From: Cellvibrionales bacterium UBA2511
GTDB lineage: Bacteria; Pseudomonadota; Gammaproteobacteria; Pseudomonadales; Porticoccaceae
DNA: 6,651 nt
Assembly: GCA_002341315.1 (NCBI GenBank)
Contig: DDNV01000026.1
Location: 1 to 6,651 of the forward strand
Reading direction: 5' to 3'
Shown: one piece after another, positions 1 through 6,651 of the stretch
Numbering within the stretch: position 1 is the stretch's first letter
How the letters are laid out: every line of letters starts with the position of its first letter
Translations under genes and position numbers: made by a program
The notes under the pieces: model-generated
The model's input: only the letters and a program-made list of their open reading frames with translations
Database searches by the model: none
Told to the model about the DNA's origin: nothing

Positions 1-2396
1 CTGAGGCGATGACCCTGTGTCAGCGCATGGCCAAGTCAAAAAGTCGGGTATTTTTTGTGGATCGTCAGTGCCTGCCACAGACGATTGAGGTGGTGCGCAC
101 GCGCGCAGAACCCCTGGATATTGATGTGGTGGTTGGCAATCCACAGGAGATTGCCAACCAGGAATGTTTTGGCATGCTGCTGCAATATCCCGGTGCTGAT
201 GGCAGTGTTGAGGATTTTTCCGGTGTGATTGAAACCGCTCACCAAAACAGGGCGCTAGTGGTGATGGCGGCAGATATCCTCAGCTTGATGCTGTTGCAAA
301 GTCCGGCCCGGTTGGGTGCCGATGTGGCGATTGGTTCCACCCAGCGCTTCGGTGTGCCGCTCGGCTTTGGTGGTCCCCATGCCGCGTACATGGCAACCCG
401 TGACACCTTCAAACGCTCTCTGCCGGGCCGTTTGGTTGGCGTGTCAGTGGACAGTCGTGGCAAACCGGCCTTTCGCCTGGCCCTGCAAACCCGCGAGCAG
501 CATATTCGCCGTGAGAAAGCTACCAGTAATATATGTACTGCTCAGGTACTGTTGGCCGTGATGGCCAGCATGTATGCGGTTTACCACGGCCCGGAAGGTT
601 TGCGGCGTATCGCGGAACGGGTTCATTGCCTGACGTCGATTCTGGCAGCCGGCCTGACCCGGTTGGGTTTCACCATTATCAATCACCACTTTTTTGACAC
701 GCTCACGATTGCCAGTGGGTCAGAGACCGCTGAGATTCATCGCAAAGCGCAGGCACGGGGAATCAACCTGCGGGTGATCGATCAGCAACACCTGGGTATC
801 TCTCTGGACGAGACCACCAAGGCGACCGACGTGGAGACCCTCTGGCAGTTGTTTGATGCCCACAGTGAGCTAACGGTGGTTGATCTGGAGTCGACTGCAG
901 ACAGCGGCTTGCCGGAGGGGTTGCTGCGAACGGAGCCGGTTCTGACCCACCCGGTTTTCAATCGCTACCACTCGGAAACGGAAATGCTCCGTTATCTGCG
1001 CAAGCTGGCCGACAAGGATATTGCGCTCGACCGGGCGATGATTCCATTGGGCTCCTGTACCATGAAGTTGAATGCTACCGCCGAGATGATTCCGGTCAGC
1101 TGGCCGGAGTTTGCCGGGATCCACCCCTTCGCACCGGCGGATCAGACTGCTGGCTATCGTAAAATGATTGGCGAAGTGGAGGCCATGCTCTGTGCTGCCA
1201 CCGGCTATGATGCCGTGTCACTTCAGCCCAATGCCGGTTCGCAGGGTGAGTACGCCGGGTTACTGGCGATTCGCGCTTATCACCGTAGCCGGGGCGACGA
1301 TCATCGCAATATCTGTCTGATTCCAAGCTCCGCCCACGGTACCAATCCGGCCTCTGCCCAGATGTGTGGTATGCGCGTGGTCGTGGTGGGTTGTGACGAG
1401 CGGGGCAATGTGGATCTGGACGAGTTGCGGGACAAGGCCGCCCAATACAGCGATCAGCTGGCGGCTATTATGGTGACGTACCCCTCGACCCACGGGGTGT
1501 TCGAGGAGGGGATCACCGATATCTGCGGGATTGTTCACCAGCATGGTGGGCAGGTCTATATCGACGGCGCCAATCTCAATGCCATGGTCGGGCTGTGCCA
1601 GCCCGGTCAGTTCGGGGGGGATGTGTCACACCTGAATTTGCATAAAACGTTCTGCATTCCCCACGGTGGTGGTGGACCCGGTGTGGGCCCGGTGGCGGTC
1701 AAGCAACACCTCGCAGCATTTCTGCCGGGCCATGATGCTTTTGAGCACCGTCCGGAAGTGGGTGCTGTATCCTCTGCGCCCTGGGGGAGTGCCAGTATCC
1801 TGCCGATTACCTGGATGTATATCAAAATGATGGGCGCCGCGGGTTTGAAACAGGCCACGGAGGTGGCGATCCTCAATGCCAACTATGTGGCCGGGCGCCT
1901 GCAAGACGGTTACCCGATCCTCTATACCGGCGGTAATGGTAGGGTAGCTCACGAATGCATTATCGATTTAAGGGGTATCAAGGAAACATCCGGGATTACC
2001 GTTGATGATGTCGCCAAGCGATTGATTGACTACGGCTTTCATGCCCCGACCATGTCCTTCCCGGTGCCGGGTACCCTGATGATTGAGCCAACGGAGAGTG
2101 AATCCAGGGAAGAGCTTGACCGGCTCTGTGATGCCCTGTTGCAGATTCGTGAGGAGATCGCCGCAGTGGAGCGCGGCGAATACCCTGTGGATGACAACCC
2201 GTTGTGCGGTGCGCCTCATACCGCGGATGAGCTGGTTGTCGAACGGTGGGTCAAAAGTTACTCTCGTGAACAGGCGGCCTATCCGCTGGCTGTGCTCAGG
2301 GAAAGTAAATACTGGTCGCCGGTAGGCAGAATTGATAATGTCTACGGGGACCGGAATCTGGTTTGTGCCTGCCTACCCGTATCGGAGTACATTTAA
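1..2396 (+). CDS. gcvP: Glycine dehydrogenase (decarboxylating), P-protein of the glycine cleavage system; 5'-truncated by window edge
   Basis: PLP enzyme that decarboxylates glycine and passes the aminomethyl group to the lipoyl arm of GcvH; cytosolic one-carbon metabolism. The reading frame is open from base 3 (Glu-Ala before the ATG at 9), so that ATG is internal, not the start. Numbering from it gives 795 residues, and about 160 N-terminal residues are missing compared with the 957-residue E. coli enzyme. Both halves of the single-chain P-protein are represented. Visible landmarks are [12 protein letters not shown] in the first half, [12 protein letters not shown] at residues 344-355, AHGTNPASA, and the PLP-lysine motif [15 protein letters not shown] with Lys546 (codon 1644-1646). 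That lysine lies 249 residues from the C-terminus, the same as in E. coli as I recall it. The C-terminus ([11 protein letters not shown]...SEY) is complete and ends in TAA at 2394-2396. gcvT and gcvH would be expected upstream but are outside the window. No frameshift or missing key residue was seen in the visible part. Confidence 0.97.
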   Translation, partial: EAMTLCQRMAKSKSRVFFVDRQCLPQTIEVVRTRAEPLDIDVVVGNPQEIANQECFGMLLQYPGADGSVEDFSGVIETAHQNRALVVMAADILSLMLLQSPARLGADVAIGSTQRFGVPLGFGGPHAAYMATRDTFKRSLPGRLVGVSVDSRGKPAFRLALQTREQHIRREKATSNICTAQVLLAVMASMYAVYHGPEGLRRIAERVHCLTSILAAGLTRLGFTIINHHFFDTLTIASGSETAEIHRKAQARGINLRVIDQQHLGISLDETTKATDVETLWQLFDAHSELTVVDLESTADSGLPEGLLRTEPVLTHPVFNRYHSETEMLRYLRKLADKDIALDRAMIPLGSCTMKLNATAEMIPVSWPEFAGIHPFAPADQTAGYRKMIGEVEAMLCAATGYDAVSLQPNAGSQGEYAGLLAIRAYHRSRGDDHRNICLIPSSAHGTNPASAQMCGMRVVVVGCDERGNVDLDELRDKAAQYSDQLAAIMVTYPSTHGVFEEGITDICGIVHQHGGQVYIDGANLNAMVGLCQPGQFGGDVSHLNLHKTFCIPHGGGGPGVGPVAVKQHLAAFLPGHDAFEHRPEVGAVSSAPWGSASILPITWMYIKMMGAAGLKQATEVAILNANYVAGRLQDGYPILYTGGNGRVAHECIIDLRGIKETSGITVDDVAKRLIDYGFHAPTMSFPVPGTLMIEPTESESREELDRLCDALLQIREEIAAVERGEYPVDDNPLCGAPHTADELVVERWVKSYSREQAAYPLAVLRESKYWSPVGRIDNVYGDRNLVCACLPVSEYI
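2384..2387 (+). promoter_or_regulatory. Candidate Shine-Dalgarno (GGAG) for a TTG start at 2397
   Basis: GGAG lies inside the last codons of gcvP, 9 nt before a TTG that directly follows the gcvP TAA. This spacing is good and supports TTG 2397 as the start of the cupredoxin-like gene. The competing ATG at 2433 has only an A-rich stretch upstream (2413-2430) with no recognisable SD. Seen in sequence; its use is inferred. Confidence 0.4.
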
Positions 2397-3071
2397 TTGC
2401 AAAAAAACAGCTCGCAGAAAAAGAAAAAAGCGATGCCAAAGAGCGCCGGGTGGGTACTGTTCACTCTGGTGATGATGCCCTGTTTTGCCAGTGCCATCGA
2501 CTTGAAGTTGTCGATAGTTGCGCAGGATGCCTTGGCGGTGGAAGATGCGGTTGTGGAATTGTTGCCTCTGAATGCTGATGCGCCAGTATCCAGTGGCGAT
2601 CAGAAGGAGATGAGTCAACAGGATCGCACGTTTATTCCTTTTGTGCTGACGGTGCCTAAGGGGGCGCGCGTGAATTTTCCCAACCTTGATCGCACCCGCC
2701 ACCATGTCTATTCGTTTTCTGAACCGAAACCCTTTGAGTTGAAGCTGTATGTGGGAACACCCCAGGAGCCGGTATTGTTCGACAAGCCGGGAATAGTCGC
2801 GCTGGGCTGTAATATTCACGATTACATGCAGGCTTTTATTTACGTTTCCGACAGTCCCCATGCCAGGGTAACGGGCTCGGAAGGTCAAGCCTCGTTCACG
2901 GGTCTGCCTGCGGGCAACTACCGCCTCAGGATCTGGCATCCCTGGCAAAACGGTGAATTACTCGAAACGGCGTTGACACTGCCTGCAGAAAACCGTGTTC
3001 TCAAGTATCAGGTAGATATTGATCGCCAGCAAAAACCCTCGGCACCTCCGGCCGGTTTTGGCGGACTCTAG
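2397..3071 (+). CDS. Exported cupredoxin-like protein ('methylamine utilization protein' type), likely blue-copper site
   Basis: 224 residues from TTG 2397; ATG 2433 (residue 13) is the alternative start and gives a more classical 21-residue signal peptide. Either way there is a hydrophobic segment (residues 18-30) and an ASA cleavage site at 31-33, so the mature protein is predicted periplasmic. The mature N-terminal part is beta-rich (LKLSIVAQDA...). It is followed by a cupredoxin-like core: FPNLDRTRHHVYSFS with His102/His103, then GCNIHDYM with Cys138, His141 and Met144. Cys-x2-His-x2-Met matches the type 1 copper loop of amicyanin, and one of the upstream histidines would complete the site. 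Residues 157-184 (SEGQASFTGLPAGNYRLRIW) resemble a small carboxypeptidase-regulatory-like beta module. The tail is Pro/Gly-rich. Amicyanin resemblance probably explains the common 'methylamine utilization' label; no mau genes are present. The gene abuts gcvP and lies 18 nt before the EAL gene. Copper binding and an electron-transfer or sensing role are inferred. Confidence 0.85.
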   Translation: MQKNSSQKKKKAMPKSAGWVLFTLVMMPCFASAIDLKLSIVAQDALAVEDAVVELLPLNADAPVSSGDQKEMSQQDRTFIPFVLTVPKGARVNFPNLDRTRHHVYSFSEPKPFELKLYVGTPQEPVLFDKPGIVALGCNIHDYMQAFIYVSDSPHARVTGSEGQASFTGLPAGNYRLRIWHPWQNGELLETALTLPAENRVLKYQVDIDRQQKPSAPPAGFGGL

Positions 3072-3073
3072 AC

Positions 3074-3078
3074 AAAGG
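3074..3078 (+). promoter_or_regulatory. Weak Shine-Dalgarno (AAAGG) for the GGDEF/EAL gene
   Basis: AAAGG in the 18-nt gap after the TAG stop at 3069-3071, 11 nt before ATG 3090. The spacing is long, so initiation may rely partly on coupling to the upstream gene. No other purine-rich site is nearer the start. Confidence 0.35.
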
Positions 3079-3089
3079 TTGGCAAGCAA

Positions 3090-5414
3090 ATGCCCAACAG
3101 TTACCGAATCCGGCTGGTCGTAGCATTTGTAGTGGTGCTGATGCTGGTACAGCTGGCCACCGCGGTGTTTGTATTGGATGCCGCTCACCGGCAGCAAATG
3201 TTGCAGCAGCAGCGAACGCTGGATGTCGGTATCAATGTCTTTCGCGAGGTGCTCGCCAATCGTTCTCTGCAACTGAACAACTCCCTGTCAGTGCTCAGCG
3301 CCGATTTTGGTTTCAAGCGTGCGATTGCCACGGGTGAGAGCGACACCATTTTGTCCGTACTGGAGAATCATGGCAGTCGTATCGGTGCCGATGCGGCGAT
3401 ACTGCTGTCTCCCGACGGCAAGCTGATCAGTTCCAGTATTGCCGGTTTGGACAAAGCCGATATCGACGCTCTGTCGGAATTGACTGACAGCATGAATGAT
3501 GGCGGTGCGGCCAGAATTCTCAGCTTTGACAACGCCAGTTATCAATTTGTGATGCAGCCTGTTAAAGCACCAACCCTGATCGCATGGGTCGGCATGGGCT
3601 TTGTGATGGATAGACAGGTGGCGCAGCAGGCCAAGGCCATTACCGGTGTCGAAGTCAGCTTTATTAACAAGGACAGTGATGGCCGGTTTGCGATCCAGTC
3701 CACCCTGGATGCAAGTTCCCAATCCGCTCTTCTCTCGCAGTTAAACAGACTACCTGAGCTATCGCGGGAAGCGGCTGAAGGTTTTCCGGCCCATTATCTG
3801 TCTTATGCGCTGGAACTGGATGACAAGTCTGCCGACCAGTGGGTGGTATTGCATCTTTCAAACCTGAAGTGGGAGCAAAATTACGAACATTTGCGCAACA
3901 GCATGCTGTCGATTTTCGCCGGCACGCTGGCGTTGTCGTTGCTGGTGGCGGCCTGGTTGTCCGGCAGTCTCACCCGCCCGGTCCATACCCTTGTGGAATT
4001 TGCCCGCTTGATTGGCCAGGGTCAAAATCCCCCGCCAATTAAAGGTGCTCCTGCGGAGCTCGCCGTATTGGCAGATACCCTGACAGTGATGCGCGATAAC
4101 ATCGAGGCCCGCGAGCGGGACCTCATCTATCAATCCACCCATGACAGCCTGACCGGGCTTGCCAACCGCTTTGCCGCCAAGCGCACACTCCAGGATGCCG
4201 GTGACAGTCTGTCGGGCACGTTGGTGCTGTTGGATCTCAAACACTTCCGACATATCAATGACATGATCGGTTTTGCCAATGCAGACTCCCTGCTGGTGAT
4301 GTTTGCGCGGCGACTGGAGGCAATAACACCGGCCCCGGATTTCCTGGCGAGACTGGATGGCGACGCCTTCCTGCTACTGTATAACAATGGCATAACTGAA
4401 ACGGTACTCTCCGACGCCATTGATCAACTGGAGGCACCCTTCAGTATTCAGGATTCCAATATTTCGATAAAAATCCGTGCCGGTATGTTATCCCTGACGG
4501 AACATGGAGGTAAGGTTGGTGTTCTGTTGCGGCGCATTGAAATTGCCCTGATGCAGGCCTGTTTGAGCGATACCCGAATTGTCGCCTATCGCTCCGGAGA
4601 GGATGAAAAATACCAGCGTGAACTGACTATTATCAATCAGCTGGAGCGCGGGCTGGAGCAGGGGCAGTTTCATCTGGTTTTTCAGCCGAAAGTCGATATT
4701 CAGAACAACTTCTGTAGCGGCGCGGAAGCACTCATTCGTTGGGATCACCCCGAGCTTGGCCCGATTCGCCCCGATGAGTTTATTATGCTGGCAGAACATA
4801 CGGGCAATATTGATCTGATCAGCCAATGGGTCCTGCGCCAGGCTATGAACCAACTGGTGCTCTGGCAGGACGAAGGATTGGTAGGATTAAAGCTGGCGGT
4901 GAACCTGTCTGCTCATGATCTGGTCAATGAGTCCCTGCCGGGCCAGATTGCCGAGATGCTGGAGACGAGGGGGTTGGCTCCCGATCTGCTGGCTATTGAG
5001 GTCACCGAGGGTGCTGTGATGAGAGATCCGATGACCGCGGTGAGTGTGCTACAGAAATTCCGGGATCTCGGTTTATCCATTGCCATCGATGACTTTGGTA
5101 CCGGGCATTCTTCTCTGGCCTATCTGAAAATGTTGCCGGTGAATGAAGTCAAAATAGACCGCAGTTTTATCAAGGACATGCTGACCAACACCCATGATGC
5201 GATGATTGTTGAAACCAGCATCGCCCTGACCCACAGTCTGGGCTTCAGCGTGACAGCGGAAGGTGTTGAGGAGCGGCAGACGATTGATGTTCTTCGGCAG
5301 CAGGGGTGTGATTTGGTGCAGGGTTATGTGTACTCTAGGCCCTTGGCAGCCAGAGATTTTTACCACTGGTATGTGGAATTCAATCAACAGGGTGGCGTGT
5401 CGCCGCTAACTTGA
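3090..5414 (+). CDS. Membrane c-di-GMP phosphodiesterase: periplasmic Cache-type sensor, HAMP, degenerate GGDEF, intact EAL
   Basis: 774 residues. TM1 is about 8-30, a periplasmic domain spans about 31-270, TM2 about 272-292, HAMP about 293-345 (LTRPV...), GGDEF-like about 350-500 and EAL about 512-765. The sensor segment ADFGFKRAIATGE...LENHGSRIGAD recalls the double-Cache (dCache_6-like) sensors of GGDEF proteins. The GGDEF domain is degenerate: DGDAF at 423-427 replaces GGDEF, DLKHF (382-386) replaces DLDxF, GF replaces GH at 394-395, and the RxxD inhibitory site reads PAPD. Diguanylate cyclase activity is therefore unlikely. The EAL domain keeps the full catalytic set: E546 (EALIRW), N605, E637, D667, D668, K688, E724, Q744 and loop-6 E640. 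Their spacing matches RocR-type active enzymes almost exactly as I recall them. The inferred role is c-di-GMP hydrolysis in the cytoplasm, gated by a periplasmic signal, with the dead GGDEF as a possible GTP-binding regulatory domain. It sits between an exported copper protein and an outer-membrane-type protein. The ligand is unknown. Confidence 0.93.
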   Translation: MPNSYRIRLVVAFVVVLMLVQLATAVFVLDAAHRQQMLQQQRTLDVGINVFREVLANRSLQLNNSLSVLSADFGFKRAIATGESDTILSVLENHGSRIGADAAILLSPDGKLISSSIAGLDKADIDALSELTDSMNDGGAARILSFDNASYQFVMQPVKAPTLIAWVGMGFVMDRQVAQQAKAITGVEVSFINKDSDGRFAIQSTLDASSQSALLSQLNRLPELSREAAEGFPAHYLSYALELDDKSADQWVVLHLSNLKWEQNYEHLRNSMLSIFAGTLALSLLVAAWLSGSLTRPVHTLVEFARLIGQGQNPPPIKGAPAELAVLADTLTVMRDNIEARERDLIYQSTHDSLTGLANRFAAKRTLQDAGDSLSGTLVLLDLKHFRHINDMIGFANADSLLVMFARRLEAITPAPDFLARLDGDAFLLLYNNGITETVLSDAIDQLEAPFSIQDSNISIKIRAGMLSLTEHGGKVGVLLRRIEIALMQACLSDTRIVAYRSGEDEKYQRELTIINQLERGLEQGQFHLVFQPKVDIQNNFCSGAEALIRWDHPELGPIRPDEFIMLAEHTGNIDLISQWVLRQAMNQLVLWQDEGLVGLKLAVNLSAHDLVNESLPGQIAEMLETRGLAPDLLAIEVTEGAVMRDPMTAVSVLQKFRDLGLSIAIDDFGTGHSSLAYLKMLPVNEVKIDRSFIKDMLTNTHDAMIVETSIALTHSLGFSVTAEGVEERQTIDVLRQQGCDLVQGYVYSRPLAARDFYHWYVEFNQQGGVSPLT

Positions 5415-5418
5415 AATA

Positions 5419-6276
5419 ATGATAAAAAGCAGCGTTGACCCCTTCATTCGAACCGTTTTCCTTCCCTTATTCCTGACCATGGTCTGTGGTTTTGCTCATG
5501 CAGACAGCCGCATAGTGGCAACCGGAGGCGCATCAAACATTGAAGGCAGTGCCGGCGGTGGCGTCGTGCCATGGGCGGTTATCAATGGCTATGGCAGCAG
5601 TGATGAATGGGCGGTTACCGGGATGGCCACCGGTGTGTTTGTGGATGATTTTACGCTCAAGGTGATCGGCGCATCCGTGAGTTATGACAATCGGGTGGAG
5701 CTGTCCTTTGCCCGCCAGCGCCTCAAGCTGGACAGCCTCGGCGGGGATCTTCAGCAGGATATTATCGGCCTTAAATACAAGGTTGCCGGCGAGTTGCTTT
5801 ACACCACCATGCCTCAGATCAGCGTGGGGGTTCAGTACAAGGATGTCGATGACTTCTCATTGCCCTCTGCGGTAGGTGCCAGAGACGACAGCGGTGTTGA
5901 TTACTACGTCGCCGCTACCAAGGTTTTTTTTGATGCACTCTGGGGGCGCAACGTGCTGGTCAACGGCACAGTGCGTGCCACCAAGGCCAATCAGGGTGGG
6001 TTGCTGGGGTTCGGTAGCGAGCGCAACAATCGATACCGCTATATGAAGGAAGCCTCCGTCGCGGTGCTGTTAACCGATAATCTGGCCGTGGGCATGGATT
6101 ATAGAGAAAAACCCGATGAGCTCGATTTTGCTGGTGAAGACGATTGGCAGGATTTTTTTATCGGCTGGTTTGTTAATAAAAACCTCTCTGTGGTGCTGGC
6201 CTATGCCGATCTTGGCAGCATTGCGGGATTTGACGATCAAAAGGGCTGGTATCTGTCCATTGAGGGAGCCCTATGA
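5419..6276 (+). CDS. DUF3034-type exported protein, probable outer-membrane beta-barrel
   Basis: 285 residues with a signal peptide: basic n-region, hydrophobic core at 13-25, and AHA cleavage at 26-28. The mature protein starts with VATGGASNIEGSAGGGVVPWA, then ASVSYDNRVELSFARQ, MPQISVGVQYK, YYVAATKVFF, GTVRATKANQGGLLGFGS, AVLLTDNLAVGMDYREKPD and DDWQDFFIGWFVNKNLSV. I recognise these as the conserved blocks of DUF3034, a family of unknown function in proteobacteria. Alternating polar/hydrophobic strands, Gly/aromatic content and a short tyrosine-rich C-terminal strand (GWYLSIEGAL) suggest a small outer-membrane barrel. The last residue is Leu, not the usual Phe. The start is well constrained: an in-frame TAA at 5407-5409 precedes it, and ATG 5419 is the only start that keeps the signal peptide. 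It lies 4 nt after the EAL gene's stop and overlaps the globin gene by 4 nt. Function unknown; a transport or sensing partner of the neighbouring EAL protein is conjecture. Confidence 0.8.
   Translation: MIKSSVDPFIRTVFLPLFLTMVCGFAHADSRIVATGGASNIEGSAGGGVVPWAVINGYGSSDEWAVTGMATGVFVDDFTLKVIGASVSYDNRVELSFARQRLKLDSLGGDLQQDIIGLKYKVAGELLYTTMPQISVGVQYKDVDDFSLPSAVGARDDSGVDYYVAATKVFFDALWGRNVLVNGTVRATKANQGGLLGFGSERNNRYRYMKEASVAVLLTDNLAVGMDYREKPDELDFAGEDDWQDFFIGWFVNKNLSVVLAYADLGSIAGFDDQKGWYLSIEGAL
6262..6268 (+). promoter_or_regulatory. Shine-Dalgarno (GAGGGAG) for the globin lipoprotein gene, with ATGA stop/start overlap
   Basis: A purine-rich GAGGGAG lies within the last codons of the DUF3034 gene, 4-7 nt before ATG 6273 depending on which GAG pairs. 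The ATG overlaps the upstream TGA (6274-6276) as ATGA, a classic translational-coupling arrangement. This supports the 6273 start and joint expression of the two genes. Confidence 0.6.
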
Positions 6277-6651
6277 CCTGCGTTTTGAAAAGACGGGTGT
6301 GGCCGCTTGTTTCAGCCATCCATTTATTATCGCTGCTCAGTGCCTGTGCCAGTCAGCCCGCTACCGTTTATGAGGGACTGGGGGGTGAGCCCGGCCTGGC
6401 AGCCGTCGTGGATAACCTGCTGGAGCGGATGGCAAAGGACGAACAAATTGTCAGGCACTTCCAGGATACCGATATCGCATTGTTCCGTGAGGGGTTGACC
6501 GAGCACCTCTGTGATGTGGCCGACGGCCCCTGCGAGTACGGTGGAGAAGACATGAAGGCTACCCACAGGGGGCTGAATATCACACAGGCTGATTTTGATC
6601 GTTTGGTGCAATTGTTGATTTACGCGATGCAGGAAGAGGGTATACCCATTA
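6273..6651 (+). CDS. Group 1 truncated-hemoglobin-like lipoprotein; 3'-truncated by window edge
   Basis: The frame stays open to the window end, giving 126 codons with no stop. The N-terminus has basic residues (KRR, 6-8), a hydrophobic stretch (9-22) and the lipobox LSAC (22-25). Cys25 would be lipidated; Ala at +2 favours the outer membrane over retention in the inner membrane. After it comes YEGLGGEPGLAAVVDNLLERM (33-53), matching the N-terminal helices of group 1 truncated hemoglobins. Then follow a segment with a Cys pair (Cys80, Cys87; GPCEY) and MKATHRGLNITQADFDRLV, where His98 fits the proximal F8 heme ligand. The usual B10 Tyr of the FY motif is replaced by Leu-Leu (49-50), so the distal pocket differs from NO-dioxygenase-type group 1 globins. 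Visible globin length (about 95 residues after Tyr33) is nearly complete, so probably only a short C-terminal tail is missing. The ATG overlaps the DUF3034 stop, so co-expression is likely. A role in periplasmic O2, NO or redox binding is inferred. Most truncated hemoglobins are cytosolic, which makes lipidation unusual. Confidence 0.85.
   Translation, partial: MTCVLKRRVWPLVSAIHLLSLLSACASQPATVYEGLGGEPGLAAVVDNLLERMAKDEQIVRHFQDTDIALFREGLTEHLCDVADGPCEYGGEDMKATHRGLNITQADFDRLVQLLIYAMQEEGIPI

Noticed and set aside
2310..2339. Possible sigma70 promoter with -10-like GATAAT at 2334-2339
   Set aside because: No acceptable -35 hexamer 16-18 nt upstream and no extended -10 TG; it lies in coding sequence for the conserved [10 protein letters not shown] segment.
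2321..2377. Perfect 9-bp inverted repeat (GGTAGGCAG at 2321-2329, CTGCCTACC at 2369-2377) near the gcvP 3' end
   Set aside because: The 39-nt loop is long, there is no following T-run, and both arms lie in conserved gcvP codons. It is not a credible terminator and is likely chance.
2363..2578. Alternative + strand frame overlapping gcvP end and the cupredoxin start
   Set aside because: No recognisable domain; it is a shadow of the exported cupredoxin frame, which has a signal peptide and a copper motif.
2373..2948. Long minus-strand open frame (191 residues) opposite the cupredoxin gene
   Set aside because: Composition is that of an antisense shadow (rich in Arg, His and Gln), with no domain or plausible RBS context; the + strand gene is well supported.
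5411..5440. TTGAAA (5411-5416) and TTGACC (5435-5440) as -35 elements for a promoter before or within the DUF3034 gene
   Set aside because: Neither has a -10-like hexamer at the right distance.
5924..5931. Run of eight T in the DUF3034 gene as a slippage or frameshift site
   Set aside because: The frame is intact on both sides and the run encodes the conserved VFF segment; no alternative-frame product is evident.

Overview
The window looks like a piece of a gammaproteobacterial chromosome. The glycine dehydrogenase at the left is colinear with the E. coli single-chain enzyme through to its C-terminus. The other genes carry typical Gram-negative export signals (Sec signal peptides, a lipobox, a probable outer-membrane barrel). 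Genus cannot be fixed from sequence alone; a marine or environmental gammaproteobacterium is a guess. All genes are on the + strand, intergenic gaps are 36 nt or less, and no stretch over 300 bases lacks a gene. No RNA gene, mobile element, CRISPR array or convincing terminator was seen.

Layout: (1) 1-2396, gcvP, the P-protein of the glycine cleavage system, lacking about 160 N-terminal residues off the left edge. (2) 2397 (or 2433)-3071, an exported cupredoxin-like protein with an amicyanin-type Cys-x2-His-x2-Met copper motif, of the kind often auto-named 'methylamine utilization protein'. (3) 3090-5414, an inner-membrane c-di-GMP protein: TM, periplasmic Cache-like sensor, TM, HAMP, degenerate GGDEF, intact EAL. 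(4) 5419-6276, a DUF3034-type exported protein, probably a small outer-membrane beta-barrel. (5) 6273-6651, the start of a group 1 truncated-hemoglobin-like lipoprotein, cut by the right edge and overlapping gene 4 by ATGA.

Genes 2-5 are packed tightly enough to be one transcription unit (gaps of 18 nt and 4 nt, then a 4-nt overlap). gcvP is ordinary metabolism. The four genes after it share one theme: each product is exported or senses the periplasm. A copper protein, a heme globin and an envelope beta-barrel surround a membrane phosphodiesterase whose sensor faces the periplasm. The working hypothesis (inference) is an envelope redox, oxygen, NO or copper-linked sensing module that lowers c-di-GMP. 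No mau genes are visible, so a methylamine role has no support here. The module starts directly at the gcvP stop with no visible terminator, so some read-through from the gcv operon is possible.
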